Assembly (NCBI RefSeq): GCF_000829695.1
Contig: NZ_BBNN01000017.1
Span: 124,001 to 188,000, forward strand
DNA: 64,000 nucleotides
Origin: Streptomyces sp. NBRC 110035
Lineage (GTDB): Bacteria; Actinomycetota; Actinomycetes; Streptomycetales; Streptomycetaceae
Direction: 5' to 3'
Shown here: positions 47,214 to 57,658 of the stretch, one piece after another
How the letters are laid out: each line of letters starts with the position of its first letter
Position numbering within the stretch: the stretch's first letter is position 1
The notes under the pieces: generated by a model
The model's database searches: none
What the model saw: the letters and a program-made list of their open reading frames with translations, nothing else
What the model was told of the DNA's origin: nothing
Program-made: the position numbers and the translations under genes

Positions 47214-48467
47214 TCAGCGCACCGGGTGCCCGAGCAGCATCGTCGGGGCGCCGGCGACGCGGGTGAGGAAGACGGTGACGGACGCGGTGCCGTTCGGTTT
47301 GGGGAGGGCCTTGCGGCGGAGTTCCTCCGGTTCCACCGCCGAGCCGCGCTTCTTGACGGTCAGGGTGCCGACCTGACGCTCCCGCAGCAGTGCCTTCAGC
47401 TTCTTGACGCTGAAGGGGAGCCGGTCGGTGATCTCGTAGGCGGTGGCGTACGGCGTCGGGCGGTGGGTGTCGGCGGTGATGTACGCGATGGTCGCGTCGA
47501 TCAGCCCTCCGTCGAGGTCCTGCGCGACCTCGGCGACGAGATGCGCGCGGATGACGGCGCCGTCGGGCTCGTACAGGTACCGGCCGGGCGGACGCACCGC
47601 GGGGTCGGGCAGGCCGCGGGAGAGCAGCGTGCGGGGGCCGGGCAGCAGGGTCGCGCGGATCGCCGGCGCCACCGCACCCCCTGACCCGGCGGCCGCCCGT
47701 CCGGTGCCGAACCACAGCACCGCCTCCTTCACGTCCCCGCCGTCCGAGACCCACTCGGCCTCCGCGTCGCCGGGGACGGCCTCGTGCGGGATGCCCGGAG
47801 CGACCTTCAGGGCGGCGGCGCGGGGTGCCCCGCGGGCCGCCCCGACCGCCCAGGACAGCGGGGGCGAGTAGGCCTCGGGGTCGAAGACGCGGCCCCGGCC
47901 GCCGCGCCGGGCCGGGTCGACGAAGACGGCGTCGTACCCGGCCGTGTCCACCTCCGTGACATCGGCCTCCCGTACCTCGATCAGCACAGCCAGGCCCAGC
48001 GCGTCCGCGTTCGCGCGGGCCGCCGCCGCGGTGAGCGGGTCCCGGTCCACCGCGAGCACCCGGATCCCGGCGCGGGCCAGCGCGATCGCGTCCCCGCCGA
48101 TCCCGCAGCACAGGTCGGCCACCGACGTCACGCCCAGCTCCTTCAGCCGCCGCGCCCGGTACACCGCCACGCTCGCCCGGGTCGACTGCTCGACCCCGTT
48201 CGGCGTGAAGAACATCCGCCCGGCGTCCTGCGCCCCGAACTTCGCCACCGCACGCTGCCGCAGCCGGGCCTGGCCGAGCGCCGCCGACACCAGCTCCGCC
48301 GGATGCTCACGGCGCAGCCGGGTCGCGACGGCGAGTTCCCGGGTCGGGTCGGTGTCGCGCACCTCGTCGAGGAGGGCGCGGCCCTCGGGGGTGAGGAGCA
48401 GGGCGAGGGGTGAGGCGTCGGGGGACTGCGAGGCGGGCTGGGCGTGGGGCGCGGTGCGGTCGTTCAC
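47214..48467 (-). CDS. THUMP-like SAM-dependent methyltransferase
   Basis: The 417-aa product has a class I methyltransferase core with VADLCCGIGGDAIALA and AVFVDPARR, and a C-terminal part (TLTVKKRGSAVEPEELRRK) similar to the THUMP-like family of actinobacterial methyltransferases of unknown substrate. The first residues (about 40) are variable. Start GTG 48467 is chosen as the best in-frame codon; upstream open sequence is not conserved. Confidence 0.85.
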   Translation of the reverse strand: MNDRTAPHAQPASQSPDASPLALLLTPEGRALLDEVRDTDPTRELAVATRLRREHPAELVSAALGQARLRQRAVAKFGAQDAGRMFFTPNGVEQSTRASVAVYRARRLKELGVTSVADLCCGIGGDAIALARAGIRVLAVDRDPLTAAAARANADALGLAVLIEVREADVTEVDTAGYDAVFVDPARRGGRGRVFDPEAYSPPLSWAVGAARGAPRAAALKVAPGIPHEAVPGDAEAEWVSDGGDVKEAVLWFGTGRAAAGSGGAVAPAIRATLLPGPRTLLSRGLPDPAVRPPGRYLYEPDGAVIRAHLVAEVAQDLDGGLIDATIAYITADTHRPTPYATAYEITDRLPFSVKKLKALLRERQVGTLTVKKRGSAVEPEELRRKALPKPNGTASVTVFLTRVAGAPTMLLGHPVR

Positions 48468-48579
48468 CGGCTCATTGTGGGCCAGGCGCGGGTCCGGTGT
48501 CGGCCAGTCGGTGGACGGTGTGCCGCCGGCCGCGGTGTCGGGCCGGGGACGGTGCGGGGGACTGCGAGGATCCGGCACC

Positions 48580-49512
48580 ATGCGAGTAGTAGGACAAAAC
48601 GATAAAAGGTGGTCACGGGGCGGCGTACGGGCCGGTGCCGCCGTACTCACCCTCGCGGCCCTCGCCCCCCTCGCCGCGGGCTGCGGACAGGACCCCACCG
48701 CCCCGGACCCGGCTGCGGGCGGTCGCCAGCCCCTCCACGCGCCCCCGGCCCGTGCGCTCGACTCCTACGCCACCACACTGCGCGCCGCGCACGCCGCGCG
48801 CGTGGCCGCCGCGAAGAGCTGGGGGCTCGAGCGGGTGCCCCTGACCGCCCCGTCCGCGCCCCGGGAGAAACCCCGGATCTCCACCCGCAAGGGCTTCGAG
48901 GTCGACGGTCACCGGGAACTGGACCTCCCCCCGGTCTTCACCACCGTCCCCACCGAGGACAAGGTCGTCTTCCTCACCATCGACGACGGTGCCGAGAAGG
49001 ACCCCGCGTTCCTGCGCATGATGAGCGAACTGAAGATCCCGTACACCGCGTTCCTCAGCGACTACGTGATCAAGGAGGACTACGGCTACTTCGAGAAGAT
49101 GCGGGACAGGGGCGTCGGCCTGCACAACCACACCCTGAACCACCCGTACCTGCCCGGCCTGTCCTACGCCCGCCAGAAGCGCGAGATCTGCGGCATGCAG
49201 GACGTCATCGAGAAGCGGTACGGCGAACGCCCCGTCCTCTTCCGCCCGCCGTTCGGCAACTACAACAAGGACACCCTGCGCGCGGCGAAGTCCTGCGGCA
49301 TCGAGTACGCCCCGCTGTGGAACGAGGAGGTCTTCGTCGACCGCTGGGACTACCGCGAGTGGGACAGGGAGTTGCACCCCGGCGACATCGTCCTCTCCCA
49401 CTTCCGGGGCCGCGGCGACTGGGAGGGCACCATGCCCGACATGATCCGCCGCTTCCTGGACAAGGTCACGGCCGAGGGGTACGCGGTGGGGCGCCTGGAG
49501 GACTACCTGTGA
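48580..49512 (+). CDS. Polysaccharide deacetylase lipoprotein 1
   Basis: The 310-aa product has a lipoprotein signal ending PLAAGC and a NodB-type deacetylase fold. The usual TFDDGP motif is replaced by TIDDGAEKDP; the zinc-binding His pair is in NHTLNH and RPPFGNYN follows. The substrate is probably a glycan of the wall. It is the first of two tandem paralogues and its stop overlaps the next start (GTGA). Confidence 0.9.
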   Translation: MRVVGQNDKRWSRGGVRAGAAVLTLAALAPLAAGCGQDPTAPDPAAGGRQPLHAPPARALDSYATTLRAAHAARVAAAKSWGLERVPLTAPSAPREKPRISTRKGFEVDGHRELDLPPVFTTVPTEDKVVFLTIDDGAEKDPAFLRMMSELKIPYTAFLSDYVIKEDYGYFEKMRDRGVGLHNHTLNHPYLPGLSYARQKREICGMQDVIEKRYGERPVLFRPPFGNYNKDTLRAAKSCGIEYAPLWNEEVFVDRWDYREWDRELHPGDIVLSHFRGRGDWEGTMPDMIRRFLDKVTAEGYAVGRLEDYL

Positions 49513-50450
49513 CCGGCCCGGCGCGGACGACCGGCCGCATGCGGGCGGCCGGCCTCGTTCGGCGGATCCGGCGGATCCGGCCCGGCTGTCCGATCCGGCC
49601 GACCCGTTCTGCCGGGCCGGCCCGTCCGATCCGGCAGCGGGCGGCCATGGCGGTTCTCCTGGTGGCGGGTCTCGTCCTCCCGCTGGTGCTGGCGGGGTGG
49701 GGCACTTCCGGAGGCCGGGCGGGGGCGGGTCCGGCCGTTCGGGGGGCGGACGCGGCCGCGGGGGCCGGGGCGGGGAAAGGCGTCGGGGCCGGGGAGGCCG
49801 AGGCGGAGGCGGGCGACGGCGCGGGCCCCTCGCCCGGCCACGGCGGGCCGGACCGCCTCCCGCCCGTCGTCGACCACGTCCCGACCCGGGACAAGGTCGT
49901 CTTCCTGACCTACGACGACGGCGCCGAACGCGACCCCCGCTTCATCGACCTCGTACGCGGCCGCCGCCTCCCCGTCAGCATGTTCCTCACGGACAGCGTG
50001 GTGGGGCCCGGCTACGGCCACTTCGCCCGGCTGCGCTCGGTCGGCGCGAGCCTGCAGAACCACACCCTCGACCACCCCGCCCTGCGCGGCCTGCCCTACG
50101 CCGGTCAGCGCGCCGAGATCTGCGGCCAGCAGCGCAAGCTCGGGTCCCGCTTCGGCATCCGCCCCCACCTGTTCCGCCCGCCCTACGGCACGTACGACAC
50201 CACGACCCTCCGGGCCGCGGGCGACTGCGGCATCGCGGCGGTCGTGCTCTGGCGGGTCACCCTGGAGGGTGACGGCACCCTCACGTACACCCGTGGCGCG
50301 CACCGTCTGACGCCCGGCGACATCATCTCCGTCCCCGCGGGCGAGACCCCGGCCCTGACCCTGGCGGAACGGACGACGCGTCTGCTGCGCGAACTGGAGG
50401 AGCGGGGGCTGAGGGTCGGGAGGCTGGAGGACTACGTCCGGCGCCCTTGA
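49509..50450 (+). CDS. Polysaccharide deacetylase 2, membrane-anchored
   Basis: The 313-aa paralogue starts at GTG 49509, overlapping gene 1 by 4 nt. A basic Arg/Pro-rich N-terminus leads to one hydrophobic segment (MAVLLVAGLVLPLVLAG) instead of a lipobox, followed by a Gly/Ala linker and a NodB fold with TYDDGAERDP, NHTLDH and RPPYGTYD. It keeps the same altered metal motif as gene 1. Confidence 0.88.
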   Translation: MTGPARTTGRMRAAGLVRRIRRIRPGCPIRPTRSAGPARPIRQRAAMAVLLVAGLVLPLVLAGWGTSGGRAGAGPAVRGADAAAGAGAGKGVGAGEAEAEAGDGAGPSPGHGGPDRLPPVVDHVPTRDKVVFLTYDDGAERDPRFIDLVRGRRLPVSMFLTDSVVGPGYGHFARLRSVGASLQNHTLDHPALRGLPYAGQRAEICGQQRKLGSRFGIRPHLFRPPYGTYDTTTLRAAGDCGIAAVVLWRVTLEGDGTLTYTRGAHRLTPGDIISVPAGETPALTLAERTTRLLRELEERGLRVGRLEDYVRRP

Positions 50451-50656
50451 GCCCTCGGGCGGTCACTGACGGGCACCGCTCACCGATCCGGCCCGCCCGG
50501 GGGCAGCCCTGCTCGTGGAGCTCGGGACCGAGGACGGGGCCGTTCTTCGGGCCGAAGCACGGGTCCGGGGGCGGCGGCACTCGGGACGGTCACCCGAACG
50601 CATGTTCGCCTTTCGGGTCGGCGCGCACGGGAAATCCGGCGACGCCACGCGGTGAA

Positions 50657-50683
50657 TTGGCACTCCGCTTGACCGAGTGCTAA
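50657..50683 (+). promoter_or_regulatory. CIRCE operator 1 of groES-groEL1
   Basis: TTGGCACTC, nine bases and GAGTGCTAA form the HrcA-binding inverted repeat of heat-shock genes. The -35 element TTGACC (50669-50674) is inside its spacer, so HrcA binding would cover the promoter. Confidence 0.93.
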
Positions 50684-50698
50684 TCGCAGTCATAGTCT
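50669..50698 (+). promoter_or_regulatory. Promoter of groES-groEL1
   Basis: TTGACC (50669-50674) and TAGTCT (50693-50698) are 18 bp apart, a vegetative-sigma-type promoter embedded in the CIRCE region about 130 nt before groES. Confidence 0.8.
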
Positions 50699-50703
50699 CA
50701 GGT

Positions 50704-50730
50704 CTGGCACTCCCCACTGGAGAGTGCCAA
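50704..50730 (+). promoter_or_regulatory. CIRCE operator 2 of groES-groEL1
   Basis: CTGGCACTC, nine bases and GAGTGCCAA form a second CIRCE, 20 bp after the first, just downstream of the predicted transcription start. Confidence 0.93.
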
Positions 50731-50829
50731 CACAGCGACGGGCAGGTCCGGCACCCGCGACGACGGATCGACCTGGTCGCCACCTCAGACAGTTAACCCC
50801 GTGAGATCTCCGAAGGGGGAGGTCGGATC

Positions 50830-51138
50830 GTGACGACCGCCAGCTCCAAGGTTGCCATCAAGCCGCTCGAGGACCGCATTGTGGTCCAGCCGCTCGACGC
50901 CGAGCAGACCACGGCTTCGGGCCTGGTCATTCCGGACACGGCCAAGGAGAAGCCCCAGGAGGGCGTTGTCCTGGCCGCCGGTCCCGGCCGCATCGAGGAC
51001 GGCAAGCGCGTCGAACTCGACGTGAACGTCGGCGACGTCGTGCTCTACAGCAAGTACGGCGGCACCGAGGTGAAGTACAACGGCGAGGAGTACCTCGTCC
51101 TCTCGGCCCGCGACGTTCTCGCGATCATCGAGAAGTAA
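50830..51138 (+). CDS. groES: Co-chaperonin GroES
   Basis: GroES (102 aa) is the cap of the GroEL folding cage. It is complete, with [20 protein letters not shown] and the mobile loop [16 protein letters not shown]. Start GTG 50830 has GGGGGAGG upstream. HrcA control is expected from the CIRCE pair. groEL1 follows after 117 nt. Confidence 0.98.
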   Translation: MTTASSKVAIKPLEDRIVVQPLDAEQTTASGLVIPDTAKEKPQEGVVLAAGPGRIEDGKRVELDVNVGDVVLYSKYGGTEVKYNGEEYLVLSARDVLAIIEK

Positions 51139-51195
51139 GTCACCTCGTAGCAGATTTGCTCCGAACTGCGCCCCTGGTCCCGACACGCTTACTGA

Positions 51196-52881
<1,686 letters not shown>

Positions 52882-52899
52882 GCGAGTCACTCACAGCGG

Positions 52900-52974
52900 C
52901 GGGCGTCGGTGACCGACGCCCGTAGCAGACACGGAGGCCCGGCCCCGCTGCCCCGGCGGCGCCGGGCCTCCGTG
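52900..52974 (+). terminator. Double hairpin after groEL1
   Basis: A 10-bp stem (52900-52909 with 52913-52922, loop TGA) is followed by a 14-bp stem (52930-52943 with 52961-52974). Two tight GC-rich hairpins in a row probably terminate groESL. Confidence 0.8.
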
Positions 52975-53042
52975 CTGCGCCCGTGCCCGCAGTCGCTGCC
53001 GACGCCGGTACCGATGTCGGTGCCCTGTGTCACGCTCGGCGC

Positions 53043-53855
53043 ATGGGATTCTTCGACGATCTTGTGCTGCCGGAGGAACCGGTCGGTGAGCGGGCCGTGT
53101 TGGCGAGCTTACGACCGCCCGGAGAGGACGAGGGACGGTACGCGCCGCCCGTCGACCGGTTCGCACCCGCGCGGGTGTCGCAGCTGGAAGTCGTCGGTGC
53201 CGGTCCGGAAACCAGGGTGCTGCTGACGGGATGGTCCGTATGGCCGCGGTCGGTCACCCTGCATCTGACGGTCTTCCGCAGCGTCCGCCGCCAGGGCGCG
53301 GACGCGCCGCGGCAGTCCGGGCTCCGGGTGGGTCTGCTGTTCTCCGACGGCCGTCGCGTGACCTCGCTGGACGGCAAGGTGCCGCGGAGGATCCCGTTCA
53401 CCGGGCCGCAGGGGCAGGCGCGCGTGGCCCGGACGGACCAGGCGGTCGGGCTCATTCCGCTCGACCCGGGCCTGCACCCTTTCCACAGGTCGCTGTTCAA
53501 GACCGACGTCGACCTGTATCTGGCGGAACTTCCGCCCCCCGGGGAAGCGGAGCTGGTGGTCGAGTGGCCGGACGAGTCGGTGGCCGAGACCCGTACCGCC
53601 GTCGACGTGGCGACGCTGCGTGCCGCGTCGAGCCGGGCGCTCGAGGTGTGGCCGGACCCCGAGCCGCCTGAGCCGGCCCAGCAGTCGGGATCCTTCGCAA
53701 CGATGGAGACGAGCGGCCCGCCGACGTTCCTGGCAGCGCCCCTGACCGGGCACCAGCTGGAAACGCTGCGCCGTGAGGAGGAGGCACGGCAGCGCTGTGT
53801 GCCGCGGGCCGACTGGCAGCAGATGGACTACCGGGACTGGGGGACGCGGACCTGA
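53043..53855 (+). CDS. Hypothetical protein with a TTA codon
   Basis: I do not recognise a family. The 270-aa product (MGFFDDLVLPEEPVGERAVL at the start) looks like a soluble beta-rich protein with no signal peptide; DPGLHPFHRSLFKTDVDLYL and the C-terminal MDYRDWGTRT are distinctive. Codon 23 is TTA (53109-53111), the rare leucine codon read by the bldA tRNA in streptomycetes, so translation is probably development-linked. An ankyrin gene starts 29 nt after its stop. Confidence 0.8.
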   Translation: MGFFDDLVLPEEPVGERAVLASLRPPGEDEGRYAPPVDRFAPARVSQLEVVGAGPETRVLLTGWSVWPRSVTLHLTVFRSVRRQGADAPRQSGLRVGLLFSDGRRVTSLDGKVPRRIPFTGPQGQARVARTDQAVGLIPLDPGLHPFHRSLFKTDVDLYLAELPPPGEAELVVEWPDESVAETRTAVDVATLRAASSRALEVWPDPEPPEPAQQSGSFATMETSGPPTFLAAPLTGHQLETLRREEEARQRCVPRADWQQMDYRDWGTRT

Positions 53856-53884
53856 TCCGGACCCGGCTCGCCGGAGGCGCACCT

Positions 53885-54838
53885 GTGGCCACCACCGTCG
53901 GACGGCTCGGCACCACCCCGCTGCACCTGGCGGCGGAGTGGGGCACGGCGGAAGCGGTGACGGCGCTCCTGACGCACGGGGCGGCCGAGAACGGGAGCGA
54001 GGACACCGGCAAGGACGCGTACGGCGTCGTCGACGCACGCGACCACGATGAGCACACCCCTCTGTGGTACGCCGCCCGGAACGTGGACGAGGGCACCGTC
54101 CGCGCCCTGATCGACGCCGGGGCGGATGTGTGGACACCGCAGTCGGGGCCCTGGTCACCCGGCCGCCTGTTGTCGACCACGCCGCTCGCACCCCTGGTGC
54201 GTGATCTGCCGGGGGCGGTGGAGCCGTCCGCCGAGGAGACCGCCGCCCAGCAGAGGGCGGACGCGCTCATCGCGGCCTTCGGCGAGGAGCGGTTGTGGAC
54301 GGAAGGGCCCGGCATCTGCTTCGTACGGGGCCTGGGCGAGGACCAGGTGGTCCGGCGGCTCGGTGCCGACCCCGCGCGGTGCCCGAGGGAGGCACCCGAC
54401 GACGCGCCCTTCGACCCGGCGGACTACGACGAGTCCCTGCGTTACGTGGGTGTCCTGGGTGTGGACGGTGCTCCGGGCGGCTGCGCGATCACGCAGGACG
54501 GGTACATGCCGAGGGACAACGCCGTGCTGAAGGCGATATCGGCGGGCACCGCCGCCTACGGGGTGTACTTCAACCCGAAGGGCGGCACCTTCGGCACCCT
54601 GGCCCGGGACGGCGAAGTCGTCGAGTCCGAGGAGATCGGCCTGTCGCCGCACGCGTCGGACCCGGCCGCCTTCTGGACCTTCCGCTTCTGGCAGCGGGGG
54701 CACGCGTTCCCCCACGGCGCCGACATCATGGCCTACGCGTGCGCCGCGGCCGGCCTGAGTATCGACGACGGCCGGGACGCGGCCGGACTCCAGGCCCCAC
54801 GCCGCTGGGTCGAGCTGCCTGCGCGGCTCCGGCGCTGA
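53885..54838 (+). CDS. Ankyrin-repeat protein
   Basis: The 317-aa product has ankyrin units GTTPLHLAAEWGTAEAVTAL and HTPLWYAARNVDEGTVRALI in the first 90 residues, then a region of unknown fold (YVGVLGVDGAPGGCAITQDG). GTG 53885 with GGAGG at 53873-53877 is the best start, but the reading frame upstream (DLIRTRLAGGAP) also looks ankyrin-like, so the N-terminus may be short of a unit. It is probably co-transcribed with the TTA gene. Confidence 0.85.
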   Translation: MATTVGRLGTTPLHLAAEWGTAEAVTALLTHGAAENGSEDTGKDAYGVVDARDHDEHTPLWYAARNVDEGTVRALIDAGADVWTPQSGPWSPGRLLSTTPLAPLVRDLPGAVEPSAEETAAQQRADALIAAFGEERLWTEGPGICFVRGLGEDQVVRRLGADPARCPREAPDDAPFDPADYDESLRYVGVLGVDGAPGGCAITQDGYMPRDNAVLKAISAGTAAYGVYFNPKGGTFGTLARDGEVVESEEIGLSPHASDPAAFWTFRFWQRGHAFPHGADIMAYACAAAGLSIDDGRDAAGLQAPRRWVELPARLRR

Positions 54839-55186
54839 CGATGAGGACGTGCGGCACCGCGTGGGGACGAAGCCGCCGTGGAGCGCCGTCGCTCGGTCGG
54901 GCGCGGTGGCACCCGGGATCTCGTCCCAGTCCCGCCGCCGCGCTGCGCACCGTTTTTTCAGCACTGCCGCCCCCGCCCCCGCGGCCTCCCCGGTCCGGGC
55001 CCCGGGCGGCAGTGCATCGATGTGCCGCGTCGTCGGGGTGCCGGCCCGAAGCGGACCGGGGGCGGGCCCTGATGCGTGGGTACGGAGGGGGTTCCGCACG
55101 GTCGAGGCCGTGTTGGCGTCGATCCGGCCGGAGCCCCGGAAGGAGTCACGGCCTCGTGGGACCCGTCTGGAGGCCACGAGGCCGTG
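54839..55186. other. Gap without a supported gene
   Basis: I see no convincing gene, promoter or repeat here. Open frames have no family features. Confidence 0.55.
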
Positions 55187-55852
55187 TCACGCTGTCCCGC
55201 AGCGACTGCGGAGGAGTTCCACCCCGTCGCCTTCGAGATCGTCGCAGTACGTCGCACGCCCGGTCATGGCCATGACCAAGGTTGAGGTGCGGCCGGACAC
55301 GAGAGGCCCGGAACCGGTCGTGAACGGGCCGTCGTCCGCTACAAGTCTCAGGCCGCCGATGCGTCCCTTGGCAACGACCACGAGGTCCGAGCCCCGGTAG
55401 TACTCGGCCGTTTCCGTGACGACCCCGATCGGATAGTCGCGGCGGATTCCCAGCGGGCGCCGGATGTCCTCTCCGTGCACGATCGTCTCGCCCAGCATGG
55501 CGATGGCAGGAAGGGGAGGCTTGGTCGTGCTCGGGACGACGCGCCGGAAACGTTCAAGGGTCTCGCCCGGGGTCGCTCCGAGCTGCTCGGCCAGCCGCAT
55601 GGCCACCTGCTTGTCGAAGTCGAACCGGCAGCGGATCACACCCGCCAGCCAGCTCACGGCGTTGAGGCTCGCGCCCGCGGTCAGGTGCGCCAGCACCTCA
55701 CGCACCGTCAGACCGGTGCAGAGCGAAGGCGTTGCCCATTGTTCGTCCGTCAGATCCGCGAGATCGGCCGCCAGTGCCGCTCGCTCGGTGCGGATCAGGG
55801 ACCAGATCCCGGTCTCGCGATCGGGGTCTGCTGTCGGTGCAGGATCAGTCAT
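55187..55852 (-). CDS. Maleylpyruvate isomerase-family (MDMPI) protein
   Basis: The 221-aa product has the DinB-like mycothiol-dependent maleylpyruvate isomerase N-terminal fold (WATPSLCTGLTVREVLAHL, then the His in ETIVHGEDIRRPL). Most streptomycete members act in mycothiol- or unknown detoxification reactions. ATG 55852 with AGGAG upstream is chosen; ATG 55882 is an alternative. Confidence 0.85.
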   Translation of the reverse strand: MTDPAPTADPDRETGIWSLIRTERAALAADLADLTDEQWATPSLCTGLTVREVLAHLTAGASLNAVSWLAGVIRCRFDFDKQVAMRLAEQLGATPGETLERFRRVVPSTTKPPLPAIAMLGETIVHGEDIRRPLGIRRDYPIGVVTETAEYYRGSDLVVVAKGRIGGLRLVADDGPFTTGSGPLVSGRTSTLVMAMTGRATYCDDLEGDGVELLRSRCGTA

Positions 55853-56220
55853 GTGGGCCGGACTCCTGTCAAGGATCGTCATCTGCGGTGCCCCGGCCCG
55901 AACAGCGGACGTCCGACAGGGGCGTTCCCAAAGGAGACTCTTGCTCCGGGGCGAAGTCATCGCCGGTGAGCGATCTTTTCTCCGGCGTCCGGACCCGGAC
56001 CGCACGCCACCGGCAGCTACCGCGGCGAGCCTGCCGTTGGTGAGCCGAGCCGGTTCAAGAGCAGTTGCAGCTCGGGCAGCGCGGAAGACGCTGACGAGTT
56101 CGGCAGTTCCATCGCGGTGGGGGGTGCCGACGGCGACGGCTGTGCCGATCTCGCGGTGAGGGCTCACGGAGAGGACGTGGATGCCCAACGGAACACGGGC
56201 AGCGTCCTTCTCCTCGAGGG

Positions 56221-56241
56221 AAGAGGGAAGAGGGAAGAGGG
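56221..56241 (+). repeat. Heptamer repeat (AAGAGGG)3
   Basis: Three perfect 7-bp units lie inside the FG-GAP pseudogene at the point where its reading frame changes. Seven is not a multiple of three, so slippage by one unit explains the shift. Confidence 0.9.
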
Positions 56242-56275
56242 AAAGGCCTGCTTGCGGCGGGCTCCGTACTCTTCA

Positions 56276-56337
56276 CCCAGGACCCCCAGGACCCCCAGGC
56301 CCCCCAGGCCCCCCAGGCCCCCCAGGACCCCCAGGAT
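56276..56337 (+). repeat. Nonamer tandem repeat
   Basis: About seven 9-bp units of CCCAGGACC or CCCAGGCCC run here. In the frame of the C-terminal FG-GAP part they encode a Gln-Asp/Ala-Pro repeat, so changes in unit number keep the frame. Confidence 0.9.
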
Positions 56338-56645
56338 GCCCCGGGCATACCCGGCATGGTCGAGAACGGCACCACCGCGCGCGGCGACCGGTTCGGCAGG
56401 GCCGTCCAGCTCGTGGACGCCACCCGTGACGGCAGGGCGGAGCTGGTGATCGGCGCGCCTGGTGAGAGCGGCCGAGGCAGCGGGGCGTGGGTCCTGCGCG
56501 GTGCCGTCGACGGCGCGACCGGCACCGGTTCCTTCGCCTTCGGCCTCGGCGCAGGGCTTGGGGCGGATTCGACAGGTGAGCCGCGCCCGGCACCGCGCAC
56601 CTCGGCCACCGCTGGATCACCCTGCACCTCGGCGCGCACCTGACC

Positions 56646-57060
56646 CGCCACCCGCCTCCGTTGCCGCGTCGAGTCCCAGCGCATGCCATGTCGTGATGTT
56701 TTTCGATCAACCCTTGCCTAAACGTGACACTCCTCGCTGCGGGCAATGCGCGTTTGACGTGCATGTCGGACTCATTCGGGTGGACAGAGAGCGACGGGAC
56801 ACCTTGAATCTGACGAGACGGCAGATCCTTTGGGGATCCCTGTTGTTGTCGCCCCGTCTGTGGGGCCGACTGGTGAATTCGCGCTCGGGGGGGTGTGCGT
56901 CTGTTCTGCGATGCGAGCAATTCCGTTGCCAGTCATGTGAGTCGGGGTCGATTCCAGGGTTTTCCATGGGTCCTCGGCTCGACGGATTCCGTGTCTTCCT
57001 CCCTCCGTTCCGGCGTACGCGCCCGGGGTGAACGGATGCAGAAACCATGTGAGGAAGAGG
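56646..57060. other. Gap before the secreted cluster
   Basis: No gene is supported. A TTGACG at 56754-56759 was noticed, but no -10 at the right distance follows, so no promoter is claimed. Confidence 0.5.
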
Positions 57061-57573
57061 ATGAGGAAACGCGTTACGCGGACACTGCTGTCGTGCACGG
57101 CGGCCGGGGCGGCCGTCCTGGGGCTGGGTGCGGGGCTCTCCGGCTTGGGACCGGGCGGGCAGGAGGCGCCGCCGATGGCCGCGGTGGCGGAGGGGGACCC
57201 GGGGTACGCCGTCGAGGACTTCGCGTACCCGCAGGCCGACAAGATCCTCGAGGAGCAGGGCATCCTGCTCAAGCGGGGGGACGGGCACATCGTTCTCGCC
57301 GCGTGTGACAGCGGGACGGGGCTGTTGAAGGTCTACACGCGCAACAACAGCACCGTCTGTTTCCGCACCACGGGCGACAGCGGCTACCTGAGCCTGGAAC
57401 TGCCGGCCGTCTACGGCGTGCAGACCAACGCGTACCAGGCCGACCTGCACACCACCGTCGAGGACGAGGAACACCAGTACGAGGTGGATCCCAACTCCTT
57501 CGCCCCCGTGGGGGAGGCCGCCGACCCGGAGGGCCGCCGGCACGTCCTCGTCGAGATCGTCACGTCCAAGTAG
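57061..57573 (+). CDS. Small secreted protein of unknown function
   Basis: The 170-aa product has a signal peptide (MRKRVTRTLLSCTAAGAAVL, then LGLGAGLSGLG) and a mature part with AACDSGTGLLKVYTRNN and ELPAVYGVQTNAYQADLHTT. Two Cys in the mature part may pair. GTG 57028 is an upstream alternative with a longer basic N-terminus. It is the first gene of a secreted cluster that runs to 63.9 kb. Confidence 0.8.
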   Translation: MRKRVTRTLLSCTAAGAAVLGLGAGLSGLGPGGQEAPPMAAVAEGDPGYAVEDFAYPQADKILEEQGILLKRGDGHIVLAACDSGTGLLKVYTRNNSTVCFRTTGDSGYLSLELPAVYGVQTNAYQADLHTTVEDEEHQYEVDPNSFAPVGEAADPEGRRHVLVEIVTSK

Positions 57574-57658
57574 CCGCCACCCGCACCACTTCCCGGTCCG
57601 TGCCCCCGCTTCGGGACGCCCGGACCCGGGTCGCCATTCGTCTGTGCGAGGACCTTTC

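Larger units (their letters stand above)
55960..56645 (+). pseudogene. FG-GAP repeat protein, truncated and frameshifted
   Basis: FG-GAP blades remain: DEFGSSIAVGGADGDGCADL and, in another frame, GDRFGRAVQLVDATRDGRAE with LVIGAPGE. No signal peptide or start is found, so the 5' end is lost. The frame change falls at three perfect 7-bp repeats (56221-56241), where a unit gain or loss shifts the frame by one. A 9-bp repeat tract (56276-56337) follows. It resembles part of the FG-GAP protein at 57659. Confidence 0.65.

Noticed and set aside
47944..48579. Long upstream extension of the first deacetylase frame
   Set aside because: It runs antisense through the methyltransferase gene; the lipoprotein signal fixes the start at 48580.
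56754..56777. TTGACG as promoter of the secreted cluster
   Set aside because: No -10 element lies at an acceptable distance.
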